DNA of 64,000 bases from Buttiauxella selenatireducens. Its GTDB lineage: Bacteria; Pseudomonadota; Gammaproteobacteria; Enterobacterales; Enterobacteriaceae. The position numbers and the translations under genes are program-made. Of the stretch, positions 7,315 to 16,958 are shown in pieces. Numbering within the stretch: position 1 is the first letter of the stretch; the number at the start of each line of letters is the position of its first letter. The stretch covers positions 2,480,001 to 2,544,000 of the forward strand of contig NZ_CP133838.1 in assembly GCF_031432975.1 (NCBI RefSeq), in the 5' to 3' direction. The notes beneath the pieces are model-generated. The model had not been told where the DNA came from and searched no databases. It saw only the letters and a list, made by a program, of their open reading frames with translations.

Positions 7315-8979
7315 ATGTTAAATCGCATAAAAGTTGTAACCAGTCTTCTCTTTGTGCTGGGTTTATTTGGTGTCTTACAGATGACATCCGGTGGGTTGTT
7401 CTTCAACGCGCTAAAAAACGACAAAGAAAACTTCACGGTGCTGCAAACCATTCGCCAGCAGCAGTCCACGCTCAACGGTAGCTGGGTGGCGTTATTGCAA
7501 ACCCGTAACACGCTAAACCGTGCGGGCATCCGTCATATGATGGATACCAACAATATTGGTAGCGGCGCGACGGTAAATGAGCTGATGCTCATCGCCAGCC
7601 AATCGTTGAAGCAGGCGGAAAAGGAGTGGGCTGAGTATGAAGCATTGCCACACGACCCGCGCCAAAGCGAACAATCCATTAATGAAATCAAGCGTAATTA
7701 CGATATTTACCACGGCGCACTCGCTGAGCTGATTCAATTGTTGGGTGCGGGGAAAATTAACGAATTCTTCGATCAACCGACGCAGAAATACCAGGATGGC
7801 TTTGAGAAAGAGTACGTCAGTTATCTGCAACAAAATGACCAGCTATATCAACAAGCGGTAGACGACAATAATCAGTCTTACTCGCAGGCTATTTGGATCC
7901 TTATTGTGATTCTGGCCCTGGTTGCGGCGGCGATTGTCACCGTCTGGTTGGGCATCAAGAAAACCCTGATTGAGCCGCTGCATCGCCTGATTGAAAGCAT
8001 TCGTCATATTGCCAGCGGTGACCTGGTGCGGACGATTGATGTGGAAGGCACCAATGAGATGGGGCAACTGGCCGCCACCCTACGCCACATGCAGTCTGAA
8101 CTGATGAGTACGGTAAGTGATGTGCGTCATGGCGCGAACGCGATTTATAGCGGTGCCAGCGAAATTTCTATCGGTAACAACGATCTTTCTTCCCGTACTG
8201 AGCAGCAAGCCGCTTCGCTTGAAGAAACGGCCGCCAGCATGGAAGAGTTGACCGCGACGGTGAAACAGAATGCGGAAAATGCACGTCAGGCCAGCCAACT
8301 GGCATTGAGTGCTTCCGAAACCGCGCAGAAGGGCGGCAAAGTGGTGGATAACGTGGTGCGCACCATGAACGACATCGCCAGCAGCTCGAAGAAAATTGCT
8401 GACATTACTAGCGTCATTGATGGTATTGCCTTCCAGACCAACATCCTGGCACTGAATGCCGCCGTTGAAGCCGCACGTGCGGGTGAGCAAGGGCGGGGTT
8501 TTGCGGTGGTTGCCGGTGAAGTACGCAATCTGGCGCAGCGCAGTGCGCAGGCTGCCAAAGAGATCAAAGGCCTGATCGAAGATTCCGTCAGCAAAGTGGA
8601 TACCGGTTCAACGCTGGTTGAAAGTGCAGGCGAAACCATGGGTGAAATTGTTAATGCGGTGACCCGCGTGACCGATATCATGGGCGAGATCGCGTCGGCA
8701 TCCGATGAGCAAAGCCGTGGGATCGATCAGGTTGGGCTGGCGGTTTCTGAAATGGACCGTGTAACGCAGCAGAACGCCGCATTGGTTGAAGAGTCTGCCG
8801 CAGCCGCTTCAGCACTTGAAGAACAGGCCAGCCGTCTGACTCAGGCCGTTGCTGTATTTCGTATTAACCAGGAAGTAAGAACTGAATCCCGCAGCGTCGA
8901 GCCAAAACTCACACTTGCACCGACGATGATTCGTAAGACCGCCGTCAGCGAGTCAAACGAGAATTGGGAAACGTTTTAA
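7315..8979 (+). CDS. tsr: Serine chemoreceptor Tsr
   Basis: A 554-residue methyl-accepting chemotaxis protein. TM1 is at about 7-30, the periplasmic four-helix domain at 31-190, TM2 at 191-214, a HAMP domain follows, then the signalling hairpin with the invariant tip around [20 protein letters not shown]. The serine-binding residues of E. coli Tsr are present at the same numbers (Arg64, Asn68, Arg69, Thr156 in FFDQPTQ), so the ligand is very likely serine. The C-terminal NWETF pentapeptide is the docking site for CheR and CheB. It stands alone with its own sigma-28 promoter and terminator. Confidence 0.96.
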   Translation: MLNRIKVVTSLLFVLGLFGVLQMTSGGLFFNALKNDKENFTVLQTIRQQQSTLNGSWVALLQTRNTLNRAGIRHMMDTNNIGSGATVNELMLIASQSLKQAEKEWAEYEALPHDPRQSEQSINEIKRNYDIYHGALAELIQLLGAGKINEFFDQPTQKYQDGFEKEYVSYLQQNDQLYQQAVDDNNQSYSQAIWILIVILALVAAAIVTVWLGIKKTLIEPLHRLIESIRHIASGDLVRTIDVEGTNEMGQLAATLRHMQSELMSTVSDVRHGANAIYSGASEISIGNNDLSSRTEQQAASLEETAASMEELTATVKQNAENARQASQLALSASETAQKGGKVVDNVVRTMNDIASSSKKIADITSVIDGIAFQTNILALNAAVEAARAGEQGRGFAVVAGEVRNLAQRSAQAAKEIKGLIEDSVSKVDTGSTLVESAGETMGEIVNAVTRVTDIMGEIASASDEQSRGIDQVGLAVSEMDRVTQQNAALVEESAAAASALEEQASRLTQAVAVFRINQEVRTESRSVEPKLTLAPTMIRKTAVSESNENWETF

Positions 8980-8986
8980 GTCTTCA

Positions 8987-9012
8987 GGCGGGTAAGCATC
9001 GTATTACCCGCC
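8987..9012 (+). terminator. Intrinsic terminator of tsr
   Basis: GGCGGGTAA (8987-8995) and TTACCCGCC (9004-9012) form a 9-bp stem with an 8-nt loop, followed by ATTTTTG. It also overlaps the 3' side of convergent hipT. Confidence 0.88.
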
Positions 9013-9022
9013 ATTTTTGCCA

Positions 9023-10072
9023 TTAAATCTGCGCTTCATCCAGACGCATCAAACGATCCAGCCGCTGGTGGTAACAACGCAGCGTTGCTTCCACATCTTT
9101 TACCGGCATAAACGAATCACGGTATACCGCATCCACAATGCGACTCTCTTTTTGCAAATCGTGAAGCAATTTAACGATGAGTTTATCCGTCATTCCCATG
9201 CTCAAACCGAGCGCATGAAAATCCATACCGAGATATTCGCCATAAGCCGTTTTAAAACCCGGTGCCAGTTCGCGGTCGCCTTCTTCACACGATAATAGCG
9301 GCAGTGCCATAAAACCCGAGCTAAAAATAGCGGGATAGGGTGCAACAGAAACAAAATCATAAACCGGTGAGAGCGACGGCTCGCCGATTCGCGGGTGAAT
9401 CAAGCCGAAATTACGCAGGTGCATATCGTTGTTACCCAACAAATAGGCATACGCAATGCGCCGGAACAGATCGATTTTAAACGCGATGTTGCTATTCACA
9501 TGTTGAGTCAGAAACTCAGACAGTTGCTGATAACTCACATACTGCTTTCCGTCACTGCCCGTTTTCCCGTACTTTTCGCCCACATTCATCGCCGCATCAA
9601 GCTGTTCCTGATGAATGGCCGCACCGGTTTGTCTGTCCCGGTCAAAACGGCGGATAACAAAGGCTAATTCGCGGGGGCCATCCTGCTCGGGCGCAAAACT
9701 CACCAGGCCGTGTGACGGCACGTCAAACCCCAGCCGAGCCATCAGCGTCATGGTGGCGTGTTCATTCTCGGCCAGATGGGGGAATTCCGCGGGAGAGGGT
9801 TTGAGAATGTACTCACCCTGGTGTTCAACCACGGCAAATTCCCCATCCTGCACAACCATCTGAAGCTTAGGTTGATACCCTGAGATACTCATGCCGCGCT
9901 GGGCTTTCGGCAATTCATGAATAAATTCACTGCGCGTAAAACTTAGTTTAGGATTCACTTTGCCAGAGCCAGTCAGATGTCTCAGACCTTTGGTCGAATA
10001 ACCGGACTCTTGCTCTTTAGCCAGCACCAGCGGAGTTAAAAGAATGTGGCAACGCGGCGGTAATCCCATCAT
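9023..10072 (-). CDS. hipT: HipT, HipA-like Ser/Thr kinase toxin
   Basis: 349 residues: the kinase half of HipA without its N-subdomain 1, as in the HipBST systems. The Gly-rich loop GMSISGYQPKL carries the SIS pair (Ser62 and Ser64 here), the autophosphorylation sites of E. coli O127 HipT. ATP-binding Lys91 (YILKP), catalytic Asp216 (NNDMHLRN) and metal-binding Asp239 (VYDF) are all present, so the kinase should be active. The O127 HipT phosphorylates tryptophanyl-tRNA synthetase and stops translation; the same target here is an inference. The start codon overlaps the hipS stop (TAATG) behind AGGAGG, so the genes are translationally coupled. Confidence 0.9.
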   Translation of the reverse strand: MMGLPPRCHILLTPLVLAKEQESGYSTKGLRHLTGSGKVNPKLSFTRSEFIHELPKAQRGMSISGYQPKLQMVVQDGEFAVVEHQGEYILKPSPAEFPHLAENEHATMTLMARLGFDVPSHGLVSFAPEQDGPRELAFVIRRFDRDRQTGAAIHQEQLDAAMNVGEKYGKTGSDGKQYVSYQQLSEFLTQHVNSNIAFKIDLFRRIAYAYLLGNNDMHLRNFGLIHPRIGEPSLSPVYDFVSVAPYPAIFSSGFMALPLLSCEEGDRELAPGFKTAYGEYLGMDFHALGLSMGMTDKLIVKLLHDLQKESRIVDAVYRDSFMPVKDVEATLRCYHQRLDRLMRLDEAQI

Positions 10073-10386
10073 TAATCCTCCTGAATGTTGACCAGTTGCA
10101 CTGCACCAATCAGGTTTTTACCGTTATCGATAAGCATCCCGAGAAGGTCATGTTCGTCGCGCTGTTGCAGTTGGCTGTAACGCTTTTTCAACCACCCCTC
10201 GGGCGCCAGAGAGGAGAAGAACGGTGGTAAGGTTTGGCTGCGAAAACGGCCGACACGCACCGGCAAACTCAGTGAAAGCGGCGGGCCGATATAGTCAGCG
10301 CGATAACTAAATTCATAACCGTCGTCATCCTGGCGCAATTCGCCCACCGGCTCGCCGTATAACCACACCTCTACACGGCGGCGCAT
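10072..10386 (-). CDS. hipS: HipS, small HipA N-subdomain antitoxin
   Basis: 104 residues corresponding to the N-subdomain 1 of HipA (VEVWLYGEPVGEL, SLPVR, PPFFSSLAPEGWLKKRY, DLLGMLIDNGKNLIGAVQ). In the tripartite HipBST system this small protein, not HipB, neutralises the kinase, inserting a tryptophan near its active site. Trp65 is at the equivalent place here (APEGW). It overlaps hipB by 16 bases and hipT by 3. A split of a longer hipA by frameshift is unlikely because both junctions carry proper ribosome binding sites and the lengths match known HipS and HipT. Confidence 0.88.
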   Translation of the reverse strand: MRRRVEVWLYGEPVGELRQDDDGYEFSYRADYIGPPLSLSLPVRVGRFRSQTLPPFFSSLAPEGWLKKRYSQLQQRDEHDLLGMLIDNGKNLIGAVQLVNIQED

Positions 10387-10694
10387 AGCTTCACACCTAA
10401 TGCTTCGGCTACGCGTAACACGGTGCCAAATTTGACCTGCTCGGGATCTTTAAACAGACGTTTGAGCGTTGAAGCTGACACTCCTGTTTGTAGCTCAAGA
10501 GTCGCAAGATCGATATCCAGCGCTTTGCGGCGCAGGTTCAGTTTTTGCCCCAGTTGTGCTGAGGTCGCGATAACTTGATCGTCGATCAGGCTATCTGATT
10601 CTTGCGCGCGTAACGTCACTGCTTTTTTTACGTCATTCAATAATTCGCTCATGGCATGCAGTTTGTCGGTGAGCGTGTCATTGTCGTAGTTCAT
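10371..10694 (-). CDS. hipB: HipB, HTH antitoxin/autorepressor of hipBST
   Basis: 107 residues. An N-terminal helical extension (about 1-45) precedes a Cro/C1-type helix-turn-helix (residues about 55-105: LGQKLNLRRKALDIDLATLE, TGVSASTLKRLF, FGTVLRVAEALGV). It should bind operators upstream and repress the operon. The frame opens at 10712, but AAGG lies six bases ahead of the ATG at 10694, giving the shorter start MNYDNDTL. First gene of the operon hipB-hipS-hipT. Confidence 0.88.
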   Translation of the reverse strand: MNYDNDTLTDKLHAMSELLNDVKKAVTLRAQESDSLIDDQVIATSAQLGQKLNLRRKALDIDLATLELQTGVSASTLKRLFKDPEQVKFGTVLRVAEALGVKLCAAV

Positions 10695-11007
10695 ACATGA
10701 CCTTAAATTCATATAAAAGAACAGTAATAGGTTTTATATGAGCTTAAAATGGCTTTTTGTGCCACATATGACCTATTACTTAATTTTTTAATAAAAATGG
10801 TTCATTTACGGTCTTTTGTCAATCCTATGGGTCAAAAAGAGTATTTTTTGTTCCTGGATTAATAATTTTAGACCTTTTATGAGCTACTTGAAGGCGGCGA
10901 AAGCTGGCTTATCCAGTTTTTGGCTAACGAAATGTAAATTAATTGTTTCACTCATATGAACGGAAACCTTATTAATGAAGGCATGTTAATCAACACGAGT
11001 TTGTTGC
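10695..11007. promoter_or_regulatory. hipBST promoter region with long inverted repeat
   Basis: A perfect 10-bp inverted repeat, AGTAATAGGT (10723-10732) and ACCTATTACT (10771-10780), lies just upstream of hipB, with CATAT-type sequence continuing the symmetry inward (TATATG / CATATG). These are probable HipB operator arms whose 38-base spacing would suit looping or two dimers. The rest of the gap is AT-rich and must hold the promoter of the 11008 operon on the plus strand; no clear -35/-10 pair was picked. Confidence 0.68.
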
Positions 11008-12030
11008 ATGTCATATCGAATCAGCCTGCTGGATAAAAGCCCGGTCGCGAAGGACGAGACTCCCGGCGACGCCCTGAAACACACGCTGCATCTGGCTCAA
11101 CTTGCAGAGGCCTGGGGTTATCACCGCTTCTGGATTGCCGAGCACCATAACACTTCAAGGCTGGCAAGCCCGTCACCGGAACTGCTTATTGCATGGATAG
11201 TCGGGCAAACCCAGCGTATTCGTGTCGGTTCAGGTGGGGTGATGTTGCAACACTACAGCCCTTACAAAGTGGCGGAAAACTTCAATCTGTTGGCAAGCCT
11301 TGCGCCGGGGCGTGTTGATCTCGGTGTGGGTAAAGCACCAGGCGGTTTACCCCTATCTACCCAGGCGTTGCAGCGCGGTGGGCAGGATAAAGCGTCGTTT
11401 GCCGACAAACTCACCGAGCTTGATAACTGGCTTACGTTGCCTGCCGCACCAGACGAAGAAGAAACCTTACGAGCCACACCGGTTCCTGCGCGCGGTGCCG
11501 ATCGCTTTTTGCTGGGGGCAAGCCTTGAAAGTGCAGCCCTTGCTGTAAGCCTTGACTGGAACTTCGTTTATGCCGCCCACCTGAATGGCGATAAAAACTT
11601 AATGCGCCAGGTGCTTACCGCCTGGAGCAGTAAAAGCCAGCGTGACACGGTGGTGGCCGTGCAGGTGATTGTCGCCGCGGACGAAGAAAAAGCGGCTGAA
11701 CTGGCAAGCCAGGTGGAAATCTGGAGCGTTGAGCTGGAAAACAGCCAGCGTGTCAGCGTTGCAAGCGTTGCCCAGGCGCACGCATTTTCTCGCCAGGCGG
11801 GCAGTGCCATCAAACGTATTGAACGCCGCGAACCTTCGTTGCTGAAAGGTACCGCACAGACGGTTCATGCGGGTCTTGCGGCACTGAGCCAGGAATTTGG
11901 TATCGACGAATTCATTATTGATACCCCCATTACCGATCCCATCGCACGTTTACAGTCGTTGCGTTTGTTGGCAGGCGTTGAGCAGACGAAGCCAGTGTCT
12001 GATTTTGCTGCCGAACATGAAGCCTGGTAA
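11008..12030 (+). CDS. LLM-class (MsnO8-type) flavin-dependent monooxygenase
   Basis: A 340-residue luciferase-like protein: AEAWGYHRFWIAEHHNTSR, RIRVGSGGVMLQHYSPYKVA and APGRVDLGVGKAPGG are the usual bacterial-luciferase superfamily segments. It should use reduced flavin supplied by a separate reductase, which is absent from this operon. It is the first gene of an eight-gene operon that includes a second, NtaA-type monooxygenase, a deacylase, an acetyltransferase and an ABC importer. By analogy with the B. subtilis ytm/ytn operon it may take part in cleaving C-S bonds. The exact substrate is not deducible. Confidence 0.85.
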   Translation: MSYRISLLDKSPVAKDETPGDALKHTLHLAQLAEAWGYHRFWIAEHHNTSRLASPSPELLIAWIVGQTQRIRVGSGGVMLQHYSPYKVAENFNLLASLAPGRVDLGVGKAPGGLPLSTQALQRGGQDKASFADKLTELDNWLTLPAAPDEEETLRATPVPARGADRFLLGASLESAALAVSLDWNFVYAAHLNGDKNLMRQVLTAWSSKSQRDTVVAVQVIVAADEEKAAELASQVEIWSVELENSQRVSVASVAQAHAFSRQAGSAIKRIERREPSLLKGTAQTVHAGLAALSQEFGIDEFIIDTPITDPIARLQSLRLLAGVEQTKPVSDFAAEHEAW

Positions 12031-12040
12031 GGGGAAGCCA

Positions 12041-13177
12041 ATGACATTCGCCCCTCAGACATTCAAAGAACAGCTCATCGACTGGCGACGCGAGTTGCAC
12101 CAAAACCCGGAGTTATCCGGGCAGGAAGTTGCGACCACCACGCGCATACGTCACTGGCTGGAGACGGCTGGATTGCGACTGTTGCCTTATCAGCTTGCAA
12201 CCGGAGTGGTGGCTGAAGTCGGTCAAGGGGAAAAGGTGATTGCGCTGCGTGCCGATATTGACGCGCTGCCCATTCAGGAAACCAGTGGCGTGCCGTTTAG
12301 TTCACGACACGATGGCGTGATGCATGCCTGCGGGCATGATGTTCACAGCAGCGTCATGCTCGGGGCCGCCCTGTTGTTAAAAGAACGGGAGTCGCAATTA
12401 TCCGGGCGCGTCCGTCTGTTGTTTCAACCGGCGGAAGAAAACTTCACGGGAGCGAAGGCGCTGATTAAGGCCGGTGCGCTGGAAAACGTGTCCGCTATTT
12501 TTGGCATGCATAACGAGCCTGGCTTACCGGTAGGCACTTTTGCCACAAGAGGCGGCGCATTCTATGCCAACGTCGATCGTTTCGTGTTACGGGTGCGGGG
12601 CAAGGGCGCCCATGCCGCACGACCACAAGAGGGTAATGACGCCATCGTGATTGCCAGCCAACTGGTGATTGCCCTGCAAACTATTGCCAGTCGCAATATC
12701 GATACGCTGGATTCTGTCGTGGTCAGTGTGACGCGAATCCAGGGGGGGAATACCTGGAATGTATTGCCGGAAAGTGTCGAACTGGAAGGAACAGTGCGCA
12801 CGCATCGCGCCGATATTCAGCAACAGGTAGAGAAGCGCATCAGTGAGATTGCAGCCGGTTTAGCCAGTGCGTTTGGCGCACAAATTGAAGTGGAATGGTT
12901 CAACGGGCCAATCACATTGAATAACGATGATAAATGGGCGGCATTTGCGATGCAGGCCGCAAAAGATGCGGGCTACCAGACACAAACCTCTGAACTGCAT
13001 ATGGGCGGTGAAGACTTTGCCGTTTATTTGCAAACGATCCCCGGTGCGTTTGTCAGTATTGGCAGCAACAGCACTTACGGGTTACATCATTCGGCCTTTA
13101 ATCCGGATGAAGCATTAATTGAAGATGCAGCAAGATATTTCGCCACGCTTGCTGAACAGGCGCTACTCGCAAACTAA
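12041..13177 (+). CDS. M20-family N-acyl amino acid amidohydrolase
   Basis: 378 residues. The family's metal ligands appear in [19 protein letters not shown] (Cys-His pair), the catalytic Glu pair in [16 protein letters not shown], then [27 protein letters not shown] in the lid domain and MGGEDFAVY near the end. These are typical of hippurate hydrolase or N-acetylcysteine deacetylase (SndA-like) enzymes. The start at 12041 follows GGGGAAG by four bases, 10 bases after the LLM stop; a longer frame from 11897 only overlaps that gene. In this context it may deacetylate an N-acetyl-S-substituted cysteine or its product. Confidence 0.87.
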   Translation: MTFAPQTFKEQLIDWRRELHQNPELSGQEVATTTRIRHWLETAGLRLLPYQLATGVVAEVGQGEKVIALRADIDALPIQETSGVPFSSRHDGVMHACGHDVHSSVMLGAALLLKERESQLSGRVRLLFQPAEENFTGAKALIKAGALENVSAIFGMHNEPGLPVGTFATRGGAFYANVDRFVLRVRGKGAHAARPQEGNDAIVIASQLVIALQTIASRNIDTLDSVVVSVTRIQGGNTWNVLPESVELEGTVRTHRADIQQQVEKRISEIAAGLASAFGAQIEVEWFNGPITLNNDDKWAAFAMQAAKDAGYQTQTSELHMGGEDFAVYLQTIPGAFVSIGSNSTYGLHHSAFNPDEALIEDAARYFATLAEQALLAN

Positions 13178-13194
13178 ATATTCGGAGCATAAAT

Positions 13195-14517
13195 ATGTCA
13201 AACAACAGACAATTGCGCCTGGGAACCATCCTGCATGGCGCTTCAGGAAATATGTCGGCATGGCGCCATCCGGCGGCTATTCCCGATGCCAGTATTAATT
13301 TTGATTTTGTAAAAGAGACAGCGTTAAAAGCCGAACAGGGAAAACTCGATTTTTTATTTGTCGCTGACGGCTTATATATCAATGAAAAATCTATTCCTCA
13401 TTTTTTGAATAGATTCGAGCCATTAACGGTGCTGTCGGCATTAGCCAGCGTCACCACGCATTTAGGGTTGGTCGGTACACTGTCGACATCCTATAGCGAA
13501 CCCTTCACCGTGGCGCGCCAGTTTGCCAGCCTTGACCATTTAAGCAAAGGGCGCGCGGGCTGGAACGTGGTGACTTCACCGCTGGAAGGCTCGGCAAAGA
13601 ACTTCTCCCGTGACAAACATCCAGAACATGCACTGCGTTATCGCATTGCCGATGAGTTTCTGGACGTCGTGAAAGGGCTATGGGACTCCTGGGAAGAAGA
13701 CGCGTTTATTCGTGATAAAGCCAGCGGGCAATTCTTTGACCCTAAAAAATTGCACACGCTGAATCATCATGGCGATTTCTTTAAAGTCGCAGGGCCGCTG
13801 AATATTTCCCGCACACCACAAGGTCGGCCAATTGTATTCCAGGCTGGCGCATCAGATGACGGTAAGAAATTAGCCGCGCATCACGCTGACGCTATTTTTA
13901 CTCATCACGACACGCTTGAAGAAGCACAGCATTTTTATCGTGATGTAAAAGGGCAACTGGAGAGTCATGGTCGCCATAACGATGATTTGAAAATATTCCA
14001 GGGCGTGAGTGTGATTGTCGGCAGCGATGCTGATGACGTAGAACACCAATATCAAACCACGGCAGCACTGGTGTCGATAGAAGACGCACTGAATTATCTT
14101 GGCCGCTATTTCGAACATCACGATTTCAGCCAATACCCGCTTGATGAGCCGTTCCCGGATATCGGCGACCTGGGGCAGAACAGCTTCCGCAGTACCACTG
14201 ATGAAATTAAACGTAATGCCCGTGAACGCAATCTGACCTTACGGCAGGTCGCACTGGAAGCGGCATCCCCGCGACCGCGTTTTGCGGGCACCGCCCAACA
14301 AGTTGCTGATGGATTACAGCAGTGGTTCGAAAGCCATGCCGCCGACGGTTTTATCATTCAGGGCGGTACACCCGATACCTTCCCACGCTTTGTGGATGAA
14401 GTGGTGCCGGTGCTGCAAGCGCGTGGCTTATTCCGCAAGGAATATCCGGGTACGACGCTGCGCGAAACGTTGGGGTTAGCTGAACCGAGCTATCGATTTA
14501 AAAAGTCATCACTTTAA
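13195..14517 (+). CDS. NtaA/SnaA/DszA-family FMNH2-dependent monooxygenase
   Basis: 440 residues, the normal size for the nitrilotriacetate monooxygenase component A family. It has [20 protein letters not shown] at the N-terminus, [33 protein letters not shown], and the C-terminal [20 protein letters not shown]. Members oxidatively cleave C-N or C-S bonds with FMNH2 and O2; B. subtilis YtnJ is a relative in sulfur scavenging. It directly follows the amidohydrolase (17-base gap) and precedes the ABC importer genes, so it is the probable core enzyme of the operon. Confidence 0.88.
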   Translation: MSNNRQLRLGTILHGASGNMSAWRHPAAIPDASINFDFVKETALKAEQGKLDFLFVADGLYINEKSIPHFLNRFEPLTVLSALASVTTHLGLVGTLSTSYSEPFTVARQFASLDHLSKGRAGWNVVTSPLEGSAKNFSRDKHPEHALRYRIADEFLDVVKGLWDSWEEDAFIRDKASGQFFDPKKLHTLNHHGDFFKVAGPLNISRTPQGRPIVFQAGASDDGKKLAAHHADAIFTHHDTLEEAQHFYRDVKGQLESHGRHNDDLKIFQGVSVIVGSDADDVEHQYQTTAALVSIEDALNYLGRYFEHHDFSQYPLDEPFPDIGDLGQNSFRSTTDEIKRNARERNLTLRQVALEAASPRPRFAGTAQQVADGLQQWFESHAADGFIIQGGTPDTFPRFVDEVVPVLQARGLFRKEYPGTTLRETLGLAEPSYRFKKSSL

Positions 14518-14560
14518 AAACCAACCATTTAAAACACACAACAATAAGAGAGAACCTGCT

Positions 14561-15496
14561 ATGCAAAAATCATCGCTCATCCTTGCAATCGCTCTGGCAC
14601 TTTCGTCGGCACAAACACTGGCACAGGACGTCACGATTAACGGCACCGGCGTCAGTATTGAAGCCAATAAAACGCCCATCAATACCGTAGTGAACCCGCA
14701 GGCTGTCGCACAACTGCCAAAAGATTATCGCTTTGCGGTACCGGGTAAATTCACTGTGGCGGTCGCTGGGCTCAACCAACCGCCGCTGACGGTATTTTCA
14801 GACGACAACAAAACGCTGCTCGGTAGCGAAGTGGATATTGCCCGTCTGGTGGCCGACAGCTTAGGGCTTGAGCTCAACGTGGTGCCGACGTCCTGGGAAG
14901 ACTGGCCACTGGGTGTAGCGTCGGGCAAATACGACGCGGCCATCAGCAATATTACCGTGACCAAAGATCGCAAACAGAAATTCGACTTTGCGACCTATCG
15001 TAAAGACTCGCTCGGTTTCTACGTGAAATCAGACAGCCCATTTAAAACGATTGAGAAAGCAGAAGATATCGCCGGGCTGCGCATTATCGTCGGCTCCGGG
15101 ACCAATCAGGAATCTATTTTGTTGGCGTGGAACGAAGCAAACCTGAAGAAAGGGCTTAAACCTTTCACGCCGGTTTACACCAAAGACGATGCAGCACAAA
15201 CCCTGGCTTTACAGTCTGGCCGAGCTGACGCGTACTTTGGCCCGAACGTCATCGGCGCATGGAAAGCAGCGCTCAATCAGAAAACAAAGTTAGTTGGTGT
15301 AGTTGATGGCGGTTGGCCGAAAGCGGCGCATATCGCTGTCACGCTGAAAAAAGAGAGCGGCCTGGTTGAACCGGTACAAACCGCGCTCAATGGCGTTATT
15401 AAAAACGGCGATTACAACAAAGTACTGAGCCGCTGGGGGGAAAGCGTTGAGAAAATCCCTGCATCCGAAATTAACCCTGATGGCCTTGGCGATTAA
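14561..15496 (+). CDS. ABC importer periplasmic amino-acid-type binding protein (1)
   Basis: 311 residues with a clear Sec signal (hydrophobic 5-17, cut after AQTLA). The mature part is an SBP family 3 protein: FTVAVAGLNQPPLTVFSDDN, GSEVDIARLVADSLGLEL, then SWEDWPLGVASGKYDAAISN and TYRKDSLGFYVKSDS. It is close in sequence to the second binding protein of the same operon (17746-18642), sharing SxEDWPLG-type and GTNQE segments. It delivers ligand to the permease and ATPase downstream. Family 3 proteins bind polar or sulfur amino acids; cystine-like or S-modified cysteine ligands would fit. Confidence 0.9.
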   Translation: MQKSSLILAIALALSSAQTLAQDVTINGTGVSIEANKTPINTVVNPQAVAQLPKDYRFAVPGKFTVAVAGLNQPPLTVFSDDNKTLLGSEVDIARLVADSLGLELNVVPTSWEDWPLGVASGKYDAAISNITVTKDRKQKFDFATYRKDSLGFYVKSDSPFKTIEKAEDIAGLRIIVGSGTNQESILLAWNEANLKKGLKPFTPVYTKDDAAQTLALQSGRADAYFGPNVIGAWKAALNQKTKLVGVVDGGWPKAAHIAVTLKKESGLVEPVQTALNGVIKNGDYNKVLSRWGESVEKIPASEINPDGLGD

Positions 15497-15506
15497 GGAG
15501 CGGTCT

Positions 15507-16010
15507 ATGCGCGAACAATTTCGTGATGTTTCCCCGGAAGCACCGGAGCTCCAGCCGATTATTACCGGTTTATTTGGCGAGTATGAGGCGCGTTATGGGG
15601 ACTATTTTTCCCGTGACGCCGAAGTGGAACTCACCGAGTGGTATCTGGCACCGCAAGGGTTATTCATTGTTCTGGAAAGAGACGGCGAGATTATTGCCAC
15701 CGGTGCGTATAAGCCATTCGATGAACATACCGCTGAAATCAAACGTATCTGGACTCATTCCTCATTGCGCAAACAAGGGATTGCGCAGCGCATGATGCGT
15801 GAACTGGAAAGCAGGGCGCAGATTGCCGGTTACAGCCACGTTTATCTGACCACCGGTTTTCGTCAGCCGGAAGCGGTGAAGCTTTATCTAAGCCTCGGCT
15901 ATCAACCGCAGTTCGATATTCAACGCAACCCCGAAGAGTACAGCGTGGCACCGTTCGACGGGCGCCTGCGTTTTACCAAAACGCTGGCTCGTCTGAGCAA
16001 AACGGCCTGA
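15507..16010 (+). CDS. GNAT-family N-acetyltransferase
   Basis: A 167-residue GNAT enzyme. The acetyl-CoA pyrophosphate-binding motif is RKQGIAQRMM (about residues 90-99, Q/R-x-x-G-x-A pattern), preceded by the strand EIKRIWTHSSL and followed by YSHVYLTTG and a bulge near EAVKLYLSLGYQ. The ATG at 15507 has AAGGAG upstream and begins 11 bases after the binding-protein gene; a longer frame from 15447 overlaps that gene. In the comparable B. subtilis operon the acetyltransferase N-acetylates S-(2-succino)cysteine before oxidative cleavage, which is the basis for the pathway inference here. Confidence 0.87.
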   Translation: MREQFRDVSPEAPELQPIITGLFGEYEARYGDYFSRDAEVELTEWYLAPQGLFIVLERDGEIIATGAYKPFDEHTAEIKRIWTHSSLRKQGIAQRMMRELESRAQIAGYSHVYLTTGFRQPEAVKLYLSLGYQPQFDIQRNPEEYSVAPFDGRLRFTKTLARLSKTA

Positions 16011-16019
16011 GGAATGATC

Positions 16020-16958
16020 ATGACTAGACTATCAACCCCACCATCAACCATTAAAGTCGTTCCGGCGCGTTATCCGCTACGAACACTGGGCGCGGTTGTC
16101 GCACTGTTTGTGCTGGCGATTGTCATTCAGTCGGTGGCGTTTAACCCACGCTGGGAATGGAGCGTGTTTGCGCGCTGGTTCTTCGACCCGGTCATCCTTG
16201 AGGGGCTGGCGCAAACCTTATTGTTGACGCTGATTGGCACCGTGCTCAGCGTGATATTGGGTGGTTTGCTGGCGCTCGCCAGGCTTTCATCGTCATGGCT
16301 GCTCAATAGCCTGGCGTGGGGTTATATCTGGCTGTTTCGATCGCTGCCGCTGATCGTGGTGCTGATCATTCTCTATAACTTCTCGTATCTCTACGACACG
16401 CTCTCAATTGGTATCCCGTTTACTCAGATAAGCTGGGGAAGTTACCAGACGATTAACGTGCTCGGGCAGTTTTCTACCGCTGTGGTGGGGCTGACGCTTG
16501 TGCAAAGCGCTTATACCGCTGAGATTATTCGCGGCGGCTTTTTAGGTGTCGATCACGGGCAGTATGAAGCGGCAGCGGCATTAGGGTTACCCGCATGGCG
16601 ACGCACGCTGCGCATTATTTTGCCGCAGGCGCTACGTACTATTTTACCGTCCGGTTTCAACGAGATTATCAGTCTCGCGAAAGGCACGGCGATGGTTTAC
16701 GTGCTGGCAATGCCGGAGCTGTTCTACACCATTCAGATGATCTACAACCGCACCCAGGAAGTTATTCCACTGCTGATGGTCGGCGCGGCCTGGTATCTGG
16801 TTATCACCAGCGTGTTGTCCCTCATTCAGCATCTGGTTGAACGTTGGCTGGCACGCAGTGAACGCCGCTCGGCGATCAATCAACAAAATCCTGTTCGCCA
16901 CTCATCTCGTCAGCCTGTGCTGCACACTCAGGAGGCCGCTCATGTCCCACTTCCATAG
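16020..16958 (+). CDS. ABC importer permease (polar amino acid type)
   Basis: A 312-residue inner-membrane permease with one N-terminal membrane helix and a HisM/ArtQ-like core (about five helices). The signature EAA loop is GQYEAAAALGLPAWRRTLRIILPQALRT, written here in part only; GLTLVQSAYTAEIIRGGFLG precedes it. The ATG at 16020 is preferred over 16014 because GGA at 16011-16013 gives proper spacing. It overlaps the ATPase gene by 17 bases. A single permease gene implies a homodimeric membrane domain. Confidence 0.9.
   Translation: MTRLSTPPSTIKVVPARYPLRTLGAVVALFVLAIVIQSVAFNPRWEWSVFARWFFDPVILEGLAQTLLLTLIGTVLSVILGGLLALARLSSSWLLNSLAWGYIWLFRSLPLIVVLIILYNFSYLYDTLSIGIPFTQISWGSYQTINVLGQFSTAVVGLTLVQSAYTAEIIRGGFLGVDHGQYEAAAALGLPAWRRTLRIILPQALRTILPSGFNEIISLAKGTAMVYVLAMPELFYTIQMIYNRTQEVIPLLMVGAAWYLVITSVLSLIQHLVERWLARSERRSAINQQNPVRHSSRQPVLHTQEAAHVPLP

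Noticed and set aside
9023-10386. hipA broken into two by a frameshift
   Set aside because: Both parts have proper starts and ribosome sites, matching the lengths and key residues of HipS and HipT.
11897-12040. N-terminal extension of the M20 amidohydrolase
   Set aside because: It overlaps the LLM gene, and a good ribosome site precedes the ATG at 12041.
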